A stretch of 64,000 bases of DNA from CAWGET01 sp963821715 (GCA_963821715.1 CAWGET010000010.1:372001-436000), one strand, 5' to 3'; positions 42,866 through 51,611 are shown, counted from the stretch's first letter. The notes: generated by a model not told the origin, from the sequence alone. Numbers and translations are program-made.

Positions 42866-44095
42866 TTACTCGTACCAGGAAACTATTTCATACTGTTTTG
42901 TTGCCGGGAAGAATGGAGGAGTTTCAACCATCAAACGGGGATCGTATTTAATTAATTGTCTGTAGCCGGCTCCGCTTGTATATCCGGTAATTTGAGCCTG
43001 GTATTCTATTAATCCTCCGATGATATTCATCTTTCCCATATTGGGAGAGTTTGATTTTATTCCTTCGACAGAAATGCCTCCCTTATAATTGAACATAGTC
43101 GCGTTAATATTAATATCGTGTTTGTTTGCTGCGTTATCGGATATTACCACATTATTGCTCGCTACTATTCCAAGCAAATCTTTACAGTCTTCATCCTCTA
43201 AAGGATTTGTTCTGTAAACTATATCGTCTTCAATAAAAACATTTCCATGTCCGTTACCGGAACTTAAGCCTGTTCCAATCGTATATTTCCCGGCGACTGT
43301 TCCCGAAACATACATATTGCCTTTCTCGTTAAAAATGACGCCGTTAGGAGCAAGAGTAGAAAGGAGTTCGGTTGTCGGAGAGCCCCAATCTTCATCGCCT
43401 GTCGGTCTGGTTCTATAAGTCACGGTACCGTCATCATGAAATTCTAATTTTACATCCATCGGGTTGCCGCCTGTTGCGTCTTCAAATAGAGCGCCTCCGT
43501 TCCTTCCGGCTTCAATCATAAGCGAAGGATCGAGCTCAAAGGGAACATCCACTCCGCTTTCGTATCCGCCATAAAATTTAGGATCTCCTTTCCGATCTTT
43601 TTTAAGGCCTAACTTGCTTGTAGCTTTTCCAAAAAATACCGGGCTTCCTTCTGTATTTAATTTCCCTTGAGTATGGAATGGTCCCCAGATAGTATCCCCG
43701 CTATATAAAAACATATTGCCGGGAAAAATATTCATATAGTAGGCATATTTTGAAAAACTGGAAGGACGGAGAATGATTTCAATTTTTTTTGAAATATCTT
43801 CAAATTTACCGATTGAAGTAACCTTTATCTCGCCAAGATTTTTTTCTACGGTTACATCAAATTCTCCGCCGGAAAATGCAACATCATCAAAACCGGTATT
43901 CCACTCGTTGTCTAAAAATATTTGATTAGCTGCCATATTTGCACCGCTCACGGCAATATTATGGGCAATAGTTTCCATATAATACTCAGTAAGGTTATCT
44001 ACCGAGCGGGTAGATAAACTATTAAAATTATTTTGCACAACGAGGAAAATTATACTGAATCCAAATACTAAAAATGTAGATCCTTTTCCGCTCAT
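42866..44095 (-). CDS. PilX-like exported protein, paralogue B
   Basis: A 409-residue protein with an N-terminal hydrophobic helix (STFLVFGFSIIFLVVQ). A conserved amphipathic stretch follows, with STRSVDNLTEYYMETIAHNIAVSGANMAANQIF. This layout resembles PilX-type minor pilins (short basic start, helix, then an AAxA-rich helix). The remainder is beta-rich and includes YKGGISVEGI and the ending QYEIVSWYE, shared with the upstream paralogue. No prepilin-type Glu5 is seen. I chose the ATG at 44095 with GGAG upstream. It is the last gene of four. Confidence 0.6.
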   Translation of the reverse strand: MSGKGSTFLVFGFSIIFLVVQNNFNSLSTRSVDNLTEYYMETIAHNIAVSGANMAANQIFLDNEWNTGFDDVAFSGGEFDVTVEKNLGEIKVTSIGKFEDISKKIEIILRPSSFSKYAYYMNIFPGNMFLYSGDTIWGPFHTQGKLNTEGSPVFFGKATSKLGLKKDRKGDPKFYGGYESGVDVPFELDPSLMIEAGRNGGALFEDATGGNPMDVKLEFHDDGTVTYRTRPTGDEDWGSPTTELLSTLAPNGVIFNEKGNMYVSGTVAGKYTIGTGLSSGNGHGNVFIEDDIVYRTNPLEDEDCKDLLGIVASNNVVISDNAANKHDININATMFNYKGGISVEGIKSNSPNMGKMNIIGGLIEYQAQITGYTSGAGYRQLIKYDPRLMVETPPFFPATKQYEIVSWYE

Positions 44096-44226
44096 TTTTT
44101 TCTCCAATTATTCATAAGTGATTGAGCAAAAACTACGCCAAATGAAAAGGCGTTTTTTTAATCGTTTTGGGGTTAATATTAATGATACTATTTTGAGAGG
44201 TAATTTTTACAGGTAATTTTTACAAA

Positions 44227-44251
44227 ATCCCGAAGAGCAAATCTTCGGGAT
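44227..44251 (-). terminator. Intercistronic hairpin between the two PilX-like paralogues
   Basis: ATCCCGAAGA and TCTTCGGGAT form a perfect 10-bp stem with a 5-base loop. On the minus strand it is followed by TTTTGT, so it fits a terminator or attenuator after paralogue A. Two tandem 13-bp copies of AGGTAATTTTTAC (44198-44223) lie directly downstream. Confidence 0.7.
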
Positions 44252-44266
44252 CTTAAATTGTTTTTA

Positions 44267-45583
44267 TTATTCGTACCAGGACACTATTTCGTACTGTCGA
44301 GTAGAAGGAAAATAAGGAGGAGTTTCGAGCATCAACCTCGGATCATATTTAATGCTTTGGTGATAGCCCGCTGTTAAAGTATTGCCCGATAAATAACCGG
44401 TTATTTGCGATTTCTTTTCAATAACTCCGCCGACAATAAGCATTCTTCCCATTTTTGGATCGTTTTTCTTTAAGTCTTTTACGCTGATGCCGCCTTTATA
44501 ATTAAACATTGTAGCGTGGATGTTTACATCATTATTATTCGCGGCGTTTTGAAGTACAGAAACTTCATTAGCCGCAACTAAACCAAGCATATCTTGACAT
44601 ACAATATCTTCATCAAGCGGGTCTGTTCTATATACAATATCGTCTTCAATGTAAATATTGCCGGACTTATCGCCTTCGTCTTTGCCGACTCCAACAGTAT
44701 ATTTTCCTGCAACTTTACCGGATAATAACACATTCCCTTCTTTGAGATAGATAACTCCGTTTGAAGAGAGCATGCTTAGATCGTAAGTATATTTTTTGCC
44801 CCACTCATATTTGTCTTTATCGCCGTCATCCTCTTCACCATCGTCCTTATCTTTATCTTTGTCTTTTTTGTCTTCTTTGTCTTTATCTTTCAATTTATAT
44901 TGATAGGTCAAGCTTCCATCTTCGTTAAAAATTAATCTAACATCGGAAAATTTTCCAGCTGCAGAATCTTTCAAGTTAAATCCGCCTTCTTTTGCCGCAT
45001 CCTCCATAAGTTTCGAATCCCACTCGAGCGGAACATCAACTCCACTCTCAAATCCACCGTAAAATTTCGGATCAGCAGGTTTAAAGAGCTTCAGTCCGTT
45101 TTTAGCTGTAGCTTTTCCCATAAAGACAGGACTTCCTTTAACATTTAGCTTAGATTGAGAATGAAAAGGGCCGCTGATTGTATCGCCGGTAAAAAGCACA
45201 AGATCTCCCGGAAAATCCTTTACGTAATATCCATATTTTGAGTAACTGCTTGGACGAAGTTTAATTTCTACTCTTCTGGAAATGCCTTCATATCTTCCTA
45301 CAGCCTCGATTGTAAGATCGTCCAGAGTTCCGCTTACATTAACGTCAAATTCTCCGTCTTGATATTTTACATTTTCATAACCCTTTTTCCATTCATTATC
45401 GAAAAAAAGTTGATTTGCAGCAATATTCGCAGCACTTACCGCAATATTATGAGCCATGGTTTCGCGGTAGTAATCTGCATAATTATCTACCGACCTGGTT
45501 GAGAGACTGCCAAAATTATGCCCAACAACCAGAAAAATAAGGCTGAAGCCGAGCACTAAAAGTATTGCCGCTTTTCCGCCCAT
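44267..45583 (-). CDS. PilX-like exported protein, paralogue A with a charged Lys/Asp insert
   Basis: A 438-residue paralogue of the next gene. It shares the N-terminal helix (AAILLVLGFSLIFLVVG), the segment STRSVDNYADYYRETMAHNIA, and the beta-rich body and ending QYEIVSWYE. A low-complexity stretch of alternating Lys and Asp (about residues 230-260) is inserted where the paralogue has a short loop. The start follows AGAGGT. It is the third gene of the pilin-like set. Surface or pseudopilus-tip placement is inferred. Confidence 0.6.
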   Translation of the reverse strand: MGGKAAILLVLGFSLIFLVVGHNFGSLSTRSVDNYADYYRETMAHNIAVSAANIAANQLFFDNEWKKGYENVKYQDGEFDVNVSGTLDDLTIEAVGRYEGISRRVEIKLRPSSYSKYGYYVKDFPGDLVLFTGDTISGPFHSQSKLNVKGSPVFMGKATAKNGLKLFKPADPKFYGGFESGVDVPLEWDSKLMEDAAKEGGFNLKDSAAGKFSDVRLIFNEDGSLTYQYKLKDKDKEDKKDKDKDKDDGEEDDGDKDKYEWGKKYTYDLSMLSSNGVIYLKEGNVLLSGKVAGKYTVGVGKDEGDKSGNIYIEDDIVYRTDPLDEDIVCQDMLGLVAANEVSVLQNAANNNDVNIHATMFNYKGGISVKDLKKNDPKMGRMLIVGGVIEKKSQITGYLSGNTLTAGYHQSIKYDPRLMLETPPYFPSTRQYEIVSWYE

Positions 45584-45593
45584 AGTTTTACCT

Positions 45594-46202
45594 CTATCTG
45601 TTTCTTAAATTTCTTGCAGCCAATCTTATCTGCCGCCAAAAAGCGCTTTTATCAACGGAATAATCGTCGTTATATCCGGATGTATTTTCTACCGTAATAT
45701 TTATCTGCATTGTATAAATTTCCGCCGGAACAGTAATCGGGAAATCGATCGTGTCGCCAAGAGCATTAAAATAAACCATTTCAAATTGTGTAATACCTAA
45801 ATTGGCGCCTTTAGGCGTTTCATTGTTAACTACCCGGTAGAGCATTCTGTCTTTCGGATTTGCGGTTCCAGAAAGTTCGCTCGCAGGTCCAAGATAGTAT
45901 TTCATTTCGTCAACGTCTCCATCAGCGTCAATATCGGTTAAAAAACTTATGCTTGTTGAATCGGCAGTAAGAATTGCCTTTGAAGGATCAGGAATCTTTT
46001 GCCAATCCGCACAATAACCTATCTTTCGAAAATCGTATTCCAAAAGCTCAACTACTTCTGTTAGATTTTGCTGCACCATAAGTTCTCCGCCGTAAACATA
46101 AGTGTTCTCAACGGATGCATCGTTAAGGCGAAGAAGAATTAGAAGCAGCATTCCGCCAACTAACGTTGAACCTAAAATATCAATTAATGTACTGAATCCC
46201 AT
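45594..46202 (-). CDS. PilW-like minor pseudopilin
   Basis: A 202-residue protein with an N-terminal hydrophobic helix right after the start (MGFSTLIDILGSTLVGGMLL). The order Gly, Phe, then TLID recalls the class III prepilin motif G-FTLIE, but there is one extra residue and Asp for Glu. The C-terminal part contains ADSTSISFLTDIDADGDVDEMKYYLG and MLYRVVNNETP, as in PilW-type minor pilins. AAGGAG precedes the ATG. It is the second gene of the set and lies ten bases before paralogue A. Confidence 0.6.
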   Translation of the reverse strand: MGFSTLIDILGSTLVGGMLLLILLRLNDASVENTYVYGGELMVQQNLTEVVELLEYDFRKIGYCADWQKIPDPSKAILTADSTSISFLTDIDADGDVDEMKYYLGPASELSGTANPKDRMLYRVVNNETPKGANLGITQFEMVYFNALGDTIDFPITVPAEIYTMQINITVENTSGYNDDYSVDKSAFWRQIRLAARNLRNR

Positions 46203-46211
46203 TTTTTCTCC

Positions 46212-46709
46212 TTACCTGAAAAACCAGTAACTGAAAACCGACGACATCGTGATTGTATCCTGCATAGAAGGGCTGGTTACCGTTACGGTTATTCGCTTGT
46301 TCCAGGTGGCTTTATTTGTTATTACTTTATCGGGTTCATCGTCCTTTACATATTCAACTTCGCTTTCAAGATGAAAAATTGCGGAGGGCATTGTAGAATC
46401 GATTCTGGTATAACCGTTATAATCGTCAAAATCATCATATGTTTCATAGGTTTCGCCGGATTCCGGCCCGAGATTATTGGGCGCGGTGATCATGTTTGTA
46501 TTGTTTACAGACATTGTATCGGTTTGTTCGTCAAACGCTTTACTATTAGCTTCTTCAATTACTGAAGTGGCAAGCGATACGCCAAGCACGCCGAATTTGC
46601 TTTCCATCAAAACGGTGCCGGTGGTTAAGAAACCATTGTTGACTCTTAAAATTATCATACCGAGAAGCATCATTGCTCCTACGGTTATTAACATTTGTCC
46701 GGTATTCAT
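46212..46709 (-). CDS. PilV-like minor pseudopilin
   Basis: A 165-residue protein, first of the four. It begins MNTGQMLITVGAMMLLGMIIL, a hydrophobic helix directly at the N-terminus with a Gly before it and Thr instead of Glu at position 5. The rest is a soluble domain ending in VTVTSPSMQDTITMSSVFSYWFF. By size, position and topology it fits PilV/PilI-like minor pilins. The absent Glu5 makes processing by standard prepilin peptidase uncertain. GAGG lies upstream of the ATG. Confidence 0.55.
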   Translation of the reverse strand: MNTGQMLITVGAMMLLGMIILRVNNGFLTTGTVLMESKFGVLGVSLATSVIEEANSKAFDEQTDTMSVNNTNMITAPNNLGPESGETYETYDDFDDYNGYTRIDSTMPSAIFHLESEVEYVKDDEPDKVITNKATWNKRITVTVTSPSMQDTITMSSVFSYWFFR

Positions 46710-47051
46710 TCGGATTATCCTCTAGAGATTTTTATTCTATTTTATAATCGGAGCTATTGCTTAATTGTTTAGAAGATACGATTAACAGAAGTTATTATGT
46801 TGTATTTAGAAGTGTTTTGCAGACGGATTTTTATTTATTTTTGATTAAAACCCGATTGTCCGAATTGGATATCACAAACTGTGATATCCAATCATTAAAA
46901 TTATCCTTAGTCAACGGGATTCCTAAAATCTTCGGAAAATCTCTGCATGTATCTCCATGCAGCCTGTTTTGATGCGCGAGTTCAGTGTTATAAATACAAT
47001 AGAATTAGAGTTTATTCATTTAAATCGAAGCTATTCGTTATTCAAAAAATC
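46710..47051. other. Intergenic region between gmd and the pilin-like operon
   Basis: A 342-base gap containing the perfect palindrome at 46864-46892. A 71-codon open frame crosses it but shows no coding character. The promoter of the pilin-like operon should lie in the left part. Confidence 0.5.
46864..46892. promoter_or_regulatory. Perfect 13-bp inverted repeat
   Basis: ATTGGATATCACA and TGTGATATCCAAT flank a three-base AAC spacer. No T-run follows on either strand, so a terminator is unlikely. It could be an operator for the minus-strand pilin-like operon (about 155 bases upstream of its first ATG) or a processing hairpin after gmd. Confidence 0.5.
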
Positions 47052-48158
47052 TTAGTAGCCTTTCCTCAGCACATTTTGGAAATCGGCTTTCGCCATAATC
47101 TCAACCAATTTTTCGAATGATGTTTTCGCTTCCCATCCAAGCTGTTCTTTTGCTTTTGCGGGATTACCGATTAGCAATTCAACTTCCGTCGGACGGTAAT
47201 ATCCGGGAGAAACTTCAACTACTTTTTTCCCTTTTTGAAGATTTATGTTGGAGGGAAGTTTATCTTTGAAGAATTCTACTTTATCCGGATCGAACGATTT
47301 CACGAATCCTTTCTCGTTGTCGTCTTCTCCCTGCCATTCAATTTCAACTCCAAGATTCCGAAAAGTCAATTCCGTAAATTCTCTAACAGTGTGGGTTTCG
47401 CCGGTTGCAAGGACAAAATCTTCAGGCGTTTCATGTTGAAGTATTTTCCACATTCCCTCGCAATATTCGGGCGCGTAACCCCAATCTCTTTTGGCGCTAA
47501 GATTTCCTAAAACCAATTTATCCTGAATTCCCAATAAAATTCTGTTTGCTGCGCGCGTAATTTTTCTTGTAACAAAAGTTTCACCACGGCGCGGAGATTC
47601 GTGATTGAACAATATGCCGTTGCTTGCGTAAAGATCATAAGCCTCGCGATAATTAACAATTATCCAAAAAGCGTATAATTTTGCAACTCCGTAAGGCGAG
47701 CGGGGATAGAAAGGTGTTTTCTCCGTCTGCGGAACTTCCTGAACTTTTCCGAAGAGTTCGCTTGTTGAAGCTTGATATAGTTTTGTATCGCGCTTTAACC
47801 CGACTTCCCTGATCGCGTCCAAAAATCGTAATGTTCCCAGCGCATCAACCTGTGCGGTGTAATCCGGTATTTCGAATGAAACTTTTACGTGACTCTGCGC
47901 CGCAAGATTATAAATCTCATCCGGCTGAATTTTTTCCAACAAGCGATTCAAGCTGCTTGTATCTACAAGATCGCCGTAATGAAGAAAAAGTTTTTTATTC
48001 AGAATTTCAGGATCGTTGTAGAGATGATCAATTCTGCCAGTATTAAATGAACTGCTTCTCCGTAATATTCCGTGAACTTCGTATCCTTTCTCAATTAAAA
48101 TCTCGGTCAAATAACTTCCATCTTGCCCGGAAATTCCGGTTAATAATGCTTTTTTCAT
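47052..48158 (-). CDS. gmd: GDP-mannose 4,6-dehydratase
   Basis: A 368-residue extended SDR that converts GDP-mannose to GDP-4-keto-6-deoxymannose. The NADP motif TGISGQDGSYL is at residues 8-18. YNLAAQSHVKVSFE, the STSELFG segment with the catalytic Thr/Ser and Glu, and YGVAKLYA with Tyr and Lys are all present. FNHESPRRGETFVTRK is diagnostic of Gmd. It lies three bases after fcl, so the two make GDP-L-fucose together. The fucosylated product is unknown. Confidence 0.96.
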   Translation of the reverse strand: MKKALLTGISGQDGSYLTEILIEKGYEVHGILRRSSSFNTGRIDHLYNDPEILNKKLFLHYGDLVDTSSLNRLLEKIQPDEIYNLAAQSHVKVSFEIPDYTAQVDALGTLRFLDAIREVGLKRDTKLYQASTSELFGKVQEVPQTEKTPFYPRSPYGVAKLYAFWIIVNYREAYDLYASNGILFNHESPRRGETFVTRKITRAANRILLGIQDKLVLGNLSAKRDWGYAPEYCEGMWKILQHETPEDFVLATGETHTVREFTELTFRNLGVEIEWQGEDDNEKGFVKSFDPDKVEFFKDKLPSNINLQKGKKVVEVSPGYYRPTEVELLIGNPAKAKEQLGWEAKTSFEKLVEIMAKADFQNVLRKGY

Positions 48159-48161
48159 TTT

Positions 48162-49112
48162 TTAATCCCTGTAATTCTGAATAAACCAATTGTAAGTTTT
48201 TTCAATGCCTTCCTTTAATTCGGTGGAATAAGTCCACCCCAAATCTTTTAATCGGGAAACGTCGAGCAATTTTCTCGGCGTTCCATCCGGCTTTGATGAA
48301 TCGTAAACTATTTCTCCTTCAAATCCTACGGCGTATTTAATTGTTTCAGCCAGTTCGGAAATCGTCAAATCTTTCCCCGTCCCGATGTTCAAATGTGAAA
48401 TTTCGTTTTCGTAAATATCTTTCGCGTCTATTTTATTCATTAAATAGATAACGGCTTCAGCTAGATCATCTACATATAAAAATTCGCGCATCGGCTTACC
48501 GGATCCCCAAACCGTAACTTTATCTTCTTCGTTAACTTTAGCTTCGTGAAATTTTCTTATCAAAGCCGGTAAAACGTGAGAAGTTTCCAGATTAAAATTA
48601 TCATTTATTCCGTAAAGATTTGTCGGCATAACCGAAAAAAAGTTCGATCCGTATTGACGATAATAATTTTCACATAATTTTATACCGGCAATTTTCGCAA
48701 TTGCGTAAGGTTCGTTTGTAAATTCTAAATAATCTTTTAAAAGATATTCTTCCTTCATCGGCTGCGGCGCCATTTTAGGATAAATGCACGAACTTCCTAA
48801 AAATAAAAGTTTTTCCGTTCCGTTTTTATGCGCCGTGTTTATGAGGTTCGCTTCAATCATTAAATTATCGTAAAGGAATTCTGCGCGATATTTATTGTTC
48901 GCCAAAATGCCGCCGACTTTTGCAGCCGCAACAATTACCAAATCCGGTTTCTCTTGTAAAAAAAACTTTTCTACTTCGGATTGATTAATTAGATCCAGTT
49001 CTTCGCGATTTCGAACCACTATATTTTCAAATCCATCTTGCTTTAATTTCCGCACAACCGCGGAGCCGACCATTCCGTTATGTCCGGCTACATAAATTTT
49101 TTTCTTTTTCAT
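48162..49112 (-). CDS. fcl: GDP-L-fucose synthase
   Basis: A 316-residue epimerase/reductase (WcaG) that turns the Gmd product into GDP-L-fucose. The NADP motif GHNGMVGSAVVRKL lies at residues 9-22. FLGSSCIYP carries the catalytic Ser and Cys. YAIAKIAGIKLCENYYRQYG carries the Tyr and Lys of the YxxxK motif. MPTNLYGINDNFNLETSHV is typical. It is the first gene of the fcl-gmd pair, transcribed leftwards. Confidence 0.95.
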   Translation of the reverse strand: MKKKKIYVAGHNGMVGSAVVRKLKQDGFENIVVRNREELDLINQSEVEKFFLQEKPDLVIVAAAKVGGILANNKYRAEFLYDNLMIEANLINTAHKNGTEKLLFLGSSCIYPKMAPQPMKEEYLLKDYLEFTNEPYAIAKIAGIKLCENYYRQYGSNFFSVMPTNLYGINDNFNLETSHVLPALIRKFHEAKVNEEDKVTVWGSGKPMREFLYVDDLAEAVIYLMNKIDAKDIYENEISHLNIGTGKDLTISELAETIKYAVGFEGEIVYDSSKPDGTPRKLLDVSRLKDLGWTYSTELKEGIEKTYNWFIQNYRD

Positions 49113-49504
49113 ATCCGTTTCATTTTTGATTTAATTTTAAAGATATGAAAATTAATAGATAAAAATTATCTGAATTTGAAAAATATCATCTATAGAATAT
49201 TTCTTGTTGAATATTAGGATTTTTATAGAACGCGGATTGAACTGATGCAACTGATTAATACTGATTTTAATTCATCCGTTAAAATCCGTCGAATCCATAT
49301 GATCCGTATTTAATGAAAATCTTATATTTTCCGAACCCATTAAATAACGATTTCCGTCAACCTCTTAAAAAACAATAGCTTAAGAGAATTCCATAGTTCG
49401 GAAAGTTCGGAAACCACGCTTGATTATTTACTTTATCCTGATTATATTTCCGAACCCATTGAAACACAAAACACATTATTTTGTTAAAAAACAAGAGCTT
49501 AGCA
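49113..49504. other. Intergenic region with repeats upstream of the Fic gene
   Basis: About 390 bases between the divergent fcl and Fic genes. The first 210 bases contain a passage (49220-49310) of repeated CTGAT and ATCCGT words that resembles common dispersed non-coding repeats, but no gene. The 119-bp-period direct repeat occupies the rest. Confidence 0.5.
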
Positions 49505-49566
49505 ATGAAGACAGGTTCGGAAAATTCGGAAAACATTCGTTTGTTGCAAGAGTTTGAAAACTTGAG
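49329..49566. repeat. 119-bp-period direct repeat overlapping the Fic gene start
   Basis: TTCCGAACCCATT occurs at 49329 and 49448. A TTAAAAAACAA-x-AGCTTA segment occurs in both copies, and GTTCGGAAA-x-TTCGGAAA occurs at 49396 and 49515. The matching words are exactly 119 bases apart. The second copy includes the likely Fic start codon (49505), so the first looks like a decayed duplicate of the promoter and gene start. TTCCGAA and TTCGGAA are complementary and could form an operator. Confidence 0.65.
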
Positions 49567-50551
49567 AAAAAACAACGTTAATTTAATTGCCGTTTCAAAC
49601 AGCGAATGGTATTCGCTTTTTCGTGACGAGATCCGTAATTCCATTGCCATCGAAGGAATATTTACAAATCGCAATGAACTTTTGGAAGTCCTGGAAAAAA
49701 ACAAGCGCGGTAACGATGAAAAATCCGCAGCCATTTTAGGATATTTCGAAGCCGCAAGCGCGCTGTATGAATACGCCAATAATCTTCATAAAGAAAAAGA
49801 ATTTTCCCTTAGAATTTCGGATATAAAACAAATACACACTTTATTAATGCGGTATGAAAAACAAAACGGAAGTTTTAAAGGAAGGCTCGGTGAATTCCGA
49901 ACGGAACCCGTAGAAGTGAATAACGCGCGCTTTTCTCCTTTAAAATACATTTTTGTTCGAGAAACAATGGAAGCATTTGTAAAATGGATTAATGAAAAAC
50001 TTCAGGATGCCGAATACGACAAAATAAAACTGGCGGTGGAAAGCCACCTTCTTTTTGAAACCATTCATCCTTTTACTGACGGAAACGGCAGAGCGGGCAG
50101 AATTTTACTTTCATATATTCTTATCGGCTGCGGATATGTTAATATCGCAATAAAAGGTTCGCTTAAAAGCGACCGGGAAATTTATTACGATGCAATGGAG
50201 TCCGGCGACGATCAATTTGAATTATTACTGAGGAAATTTGAAAAAGGAACAAAAATTTCTTCAAAGGAGATAAATAAAACCGCGCAAAAAAGCGACGTAA
50301 GTTTACTTAAAGAAATTGTAGTTAAAAGATTAGTAGACGCGATGAAGCGCTTGAGTAAAAAAGAAATAGTTGCTATAAATGGCGATGCGGTTTTGCCTCT
50401 TAGAGACGCCGCCAAATTTTACAATTATTCTCAAGATTACCTTCGTAATTTAATTAACTCGAACAAACTTCCCGCAAGGAAAAAAGGAAAACTTTGGTTT
50501 GTTAAAATTAGGGATATTGAAAAATACATTAAAAATCTTTCAGAAAGATAA
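49505..50551 (+). CDS. Fic-family protein with a C-terminal DNA-binding-like domain
   Basis: A 348-residue protein (from ATG 49505; a TTG at 49481 is also in frame). The Fic core has the complete motif HPFTDGNGRAGR starting at His188, so adenylyl (or other NMP) transfer is plausible. Upstream, SIAIEG (46-51) fits the inhibitory (S/T)xxxE(G/N) helix, here N-terminal as in class II Fic proteins. The C-terminus (about 295-345), with AKFYNYSQDYLRNLINSNKLPA and WFVKIRDIEKYI, resembles a MerR/excisionase-type HTH. It may be self-regulated. It converges with PdeM and overlaps it by 12 bases. Confidence 0.85.
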   Translation: MKTGSENSENIRLLQEFENLRKNNVNLIAVSNSEWYSLFRDEIRNSIAIEGIFTNRNELLEVLEKNKRGNDEKSAAILGYFEAASALYEYANNLHKEKEFSLRISDIKQIHTLLMRYEKQNGSFKGRLGEFRTEPVEVNNARFSPLKYIFVRETMEAFVKWINEKLQDAEYDKIKLAVESHLLFETIHPFTDGNGRAGRILLSYILIGCGYVNIAIKGSLKSDREIYYDAMESGDDQFELLLRKFEKGTKISSKEINKTAQKSDVSLLKEIVVKRLVDAMKRLSKKEIVAINGDAVLPLRDAAKFYNYSQDYLRNLINSNKLPARKKGKLWFVKIRDIEKYIKNLSER

Positions 50552-51199
50552 AGTAATTTCAACAACCTCATCGTCGGCAATAACAAATATTTTGTCATTT
50601 TCAGCCGGCTTAATTAAATAAGTCCCGGTAAATTCTCCGAATGCAGGCAGCAGAGCTTGTACTTCGGTGAAATAAAAAGCAGGAAGTTTTACCGAATGAT
50701 TTCGAAACTCTTTTAATTTTACTGCGGGATGAACGTGTCCTGAAAAAACATATTTATTAGGAATAGTTTCCGGATGATGAGTGAATGCGAACTCGTCAAT
50801 AATTAAGGACTTTTCATAAAGATCAATTTTTAGCGAAGAGATAATTCCGCGGAAATTTTTATCGTGATTGCCGGATGTTAAAATAAATTCTGTCCGCGGA
50901 AATCCTTCCCGCCATATTTTAATTTCTTCAATCAAATTGCCGCTGAATTTATTTTTAGAGTGAAAAAGATCTCCGAGAAGAATGAGTTTCTTCGGATTCA
51001 ATTCATTTAATAAAATTGAAAGTCGAATTAGATTTGATTCGGTCGAGCCGTTCGGGACTGGAATTCCCCTTACGCGAAAACCGGAAGCTTTTCCAAGGTG
51101 AATATCAGCAGCGAACAGAATATGTTTTTCTTCCCAATAAATAGCTTTTTGGGGAAGAAGAGAGAAATTATTTTTTTTGATTAAAATCTTTTTTTGCAT
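50540..51199 (-). CDS. PdeM-like metallophosphoesterase
   Basis: A 219-residue calcineurin-type phosphoesterase. The metal motifs are in order: DIHLGK, GDLFHS, SGNHDK, THHPE and GHVHP. The early segment YWEEKHILFAADIHLGKA matches the ligase-associated DNA damage response endonuclease PdeM. That family usually sits with a ligase, helicase and LigD-like partners, none of which is here, so the DNA repair role is inferred. It is followed on the same strand, upstream, by the thioesterase gene with 13 bases between. Confidence 0.8.
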   Translation of the reverse strand: MQKKILIKKNNFSLLPQKAIYWEEKHILFAADIHLGKASGFRVRGIPVPNGSTESNLIRLSILLNELNPKKLILLGDLFHSKNKFSGNLIEEIKIWREGFPRTEFILTSGNHDKNFRGIISSLKIDLYEKSLIIDEFAFTHHPETIPNKYVFSGHVHPAVKLKEFRNHSVKLPAFYFTEVQALLPAFGEFTGTYLIKPAENDKIFVIADDEVVEITLSF

Positions 51200-51212
51200 C
51201 AGTTAAATTCTT

Positions 51213-51611
51213 TCAAGCGGCCGAAATCAATTTCTTTCGAAGTTTCTCCGGCAGTTCTGTTTTCTCAAATGTTTGCCTCTTAACAAACACGTGAACAGTT
51301 TTTACGCGCGCAACAGTCAATTGCTCCATATTTCTGAATTCATAAGTCAATTCAAACGAACTATTTTTAACCTGCGAAGCATGCAGCATTATGCGCAAAG
51401 TATCGCCGAAAGAAATAGTTTTTATAAATTCCGCTTCGCTTTTTATTATCGGGATGACAAATTCATCGCTGGAAAAATAATCATCATCTAACTTAAAATT
51501 TTTTAGCATTTCTTCGTAAGCTGAATGAGCGAATCGGAAGATATTAGCGAAAAACAAAATACCGGCCGGATCGCAATCATAAAAATCAACTTTTCTTACC
51601 GAGGTAACCAT
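51213..51611 (-). CDS. YbgC-like acyl-CoA thioesterase (hotdog fold)
   Basis: A 132-residue 4HBT protein. VDFYDCDPAGILFFANIFRF contains the catalytic Asp and the typical D-x-AGI/V-xF pattern near residues 9-28, followed by the hotdog strands. It should hydrolyse short or medium acyl-CoA thioesters. It is 13 bases upstream of the PdeM-like gene and is probably cotranscribed. The Tol-Pal operon that usually accompanies YbgC is not here. Confidence 0.85.
   Translation of the reverse strand: MVTSVRKVDFYDCDPAGILFFANIFRFAHSAYEEMLKNFKLDDDYFSSDEFVIPIIKSEAEFIKTISFGDTLRIMLHASQVKNSSFELTYEFRNMEQLTVARVKTVHVFVKRQTFEKTELPEKLRKKLISAA

Noticed and set aside
46757..46972. A 71-codon frame between gmd and the pilin-like operon
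   Set aside because: It runs through the perfect palindrome, has no ribosome-binding site, and its sequence resembles no known protein.
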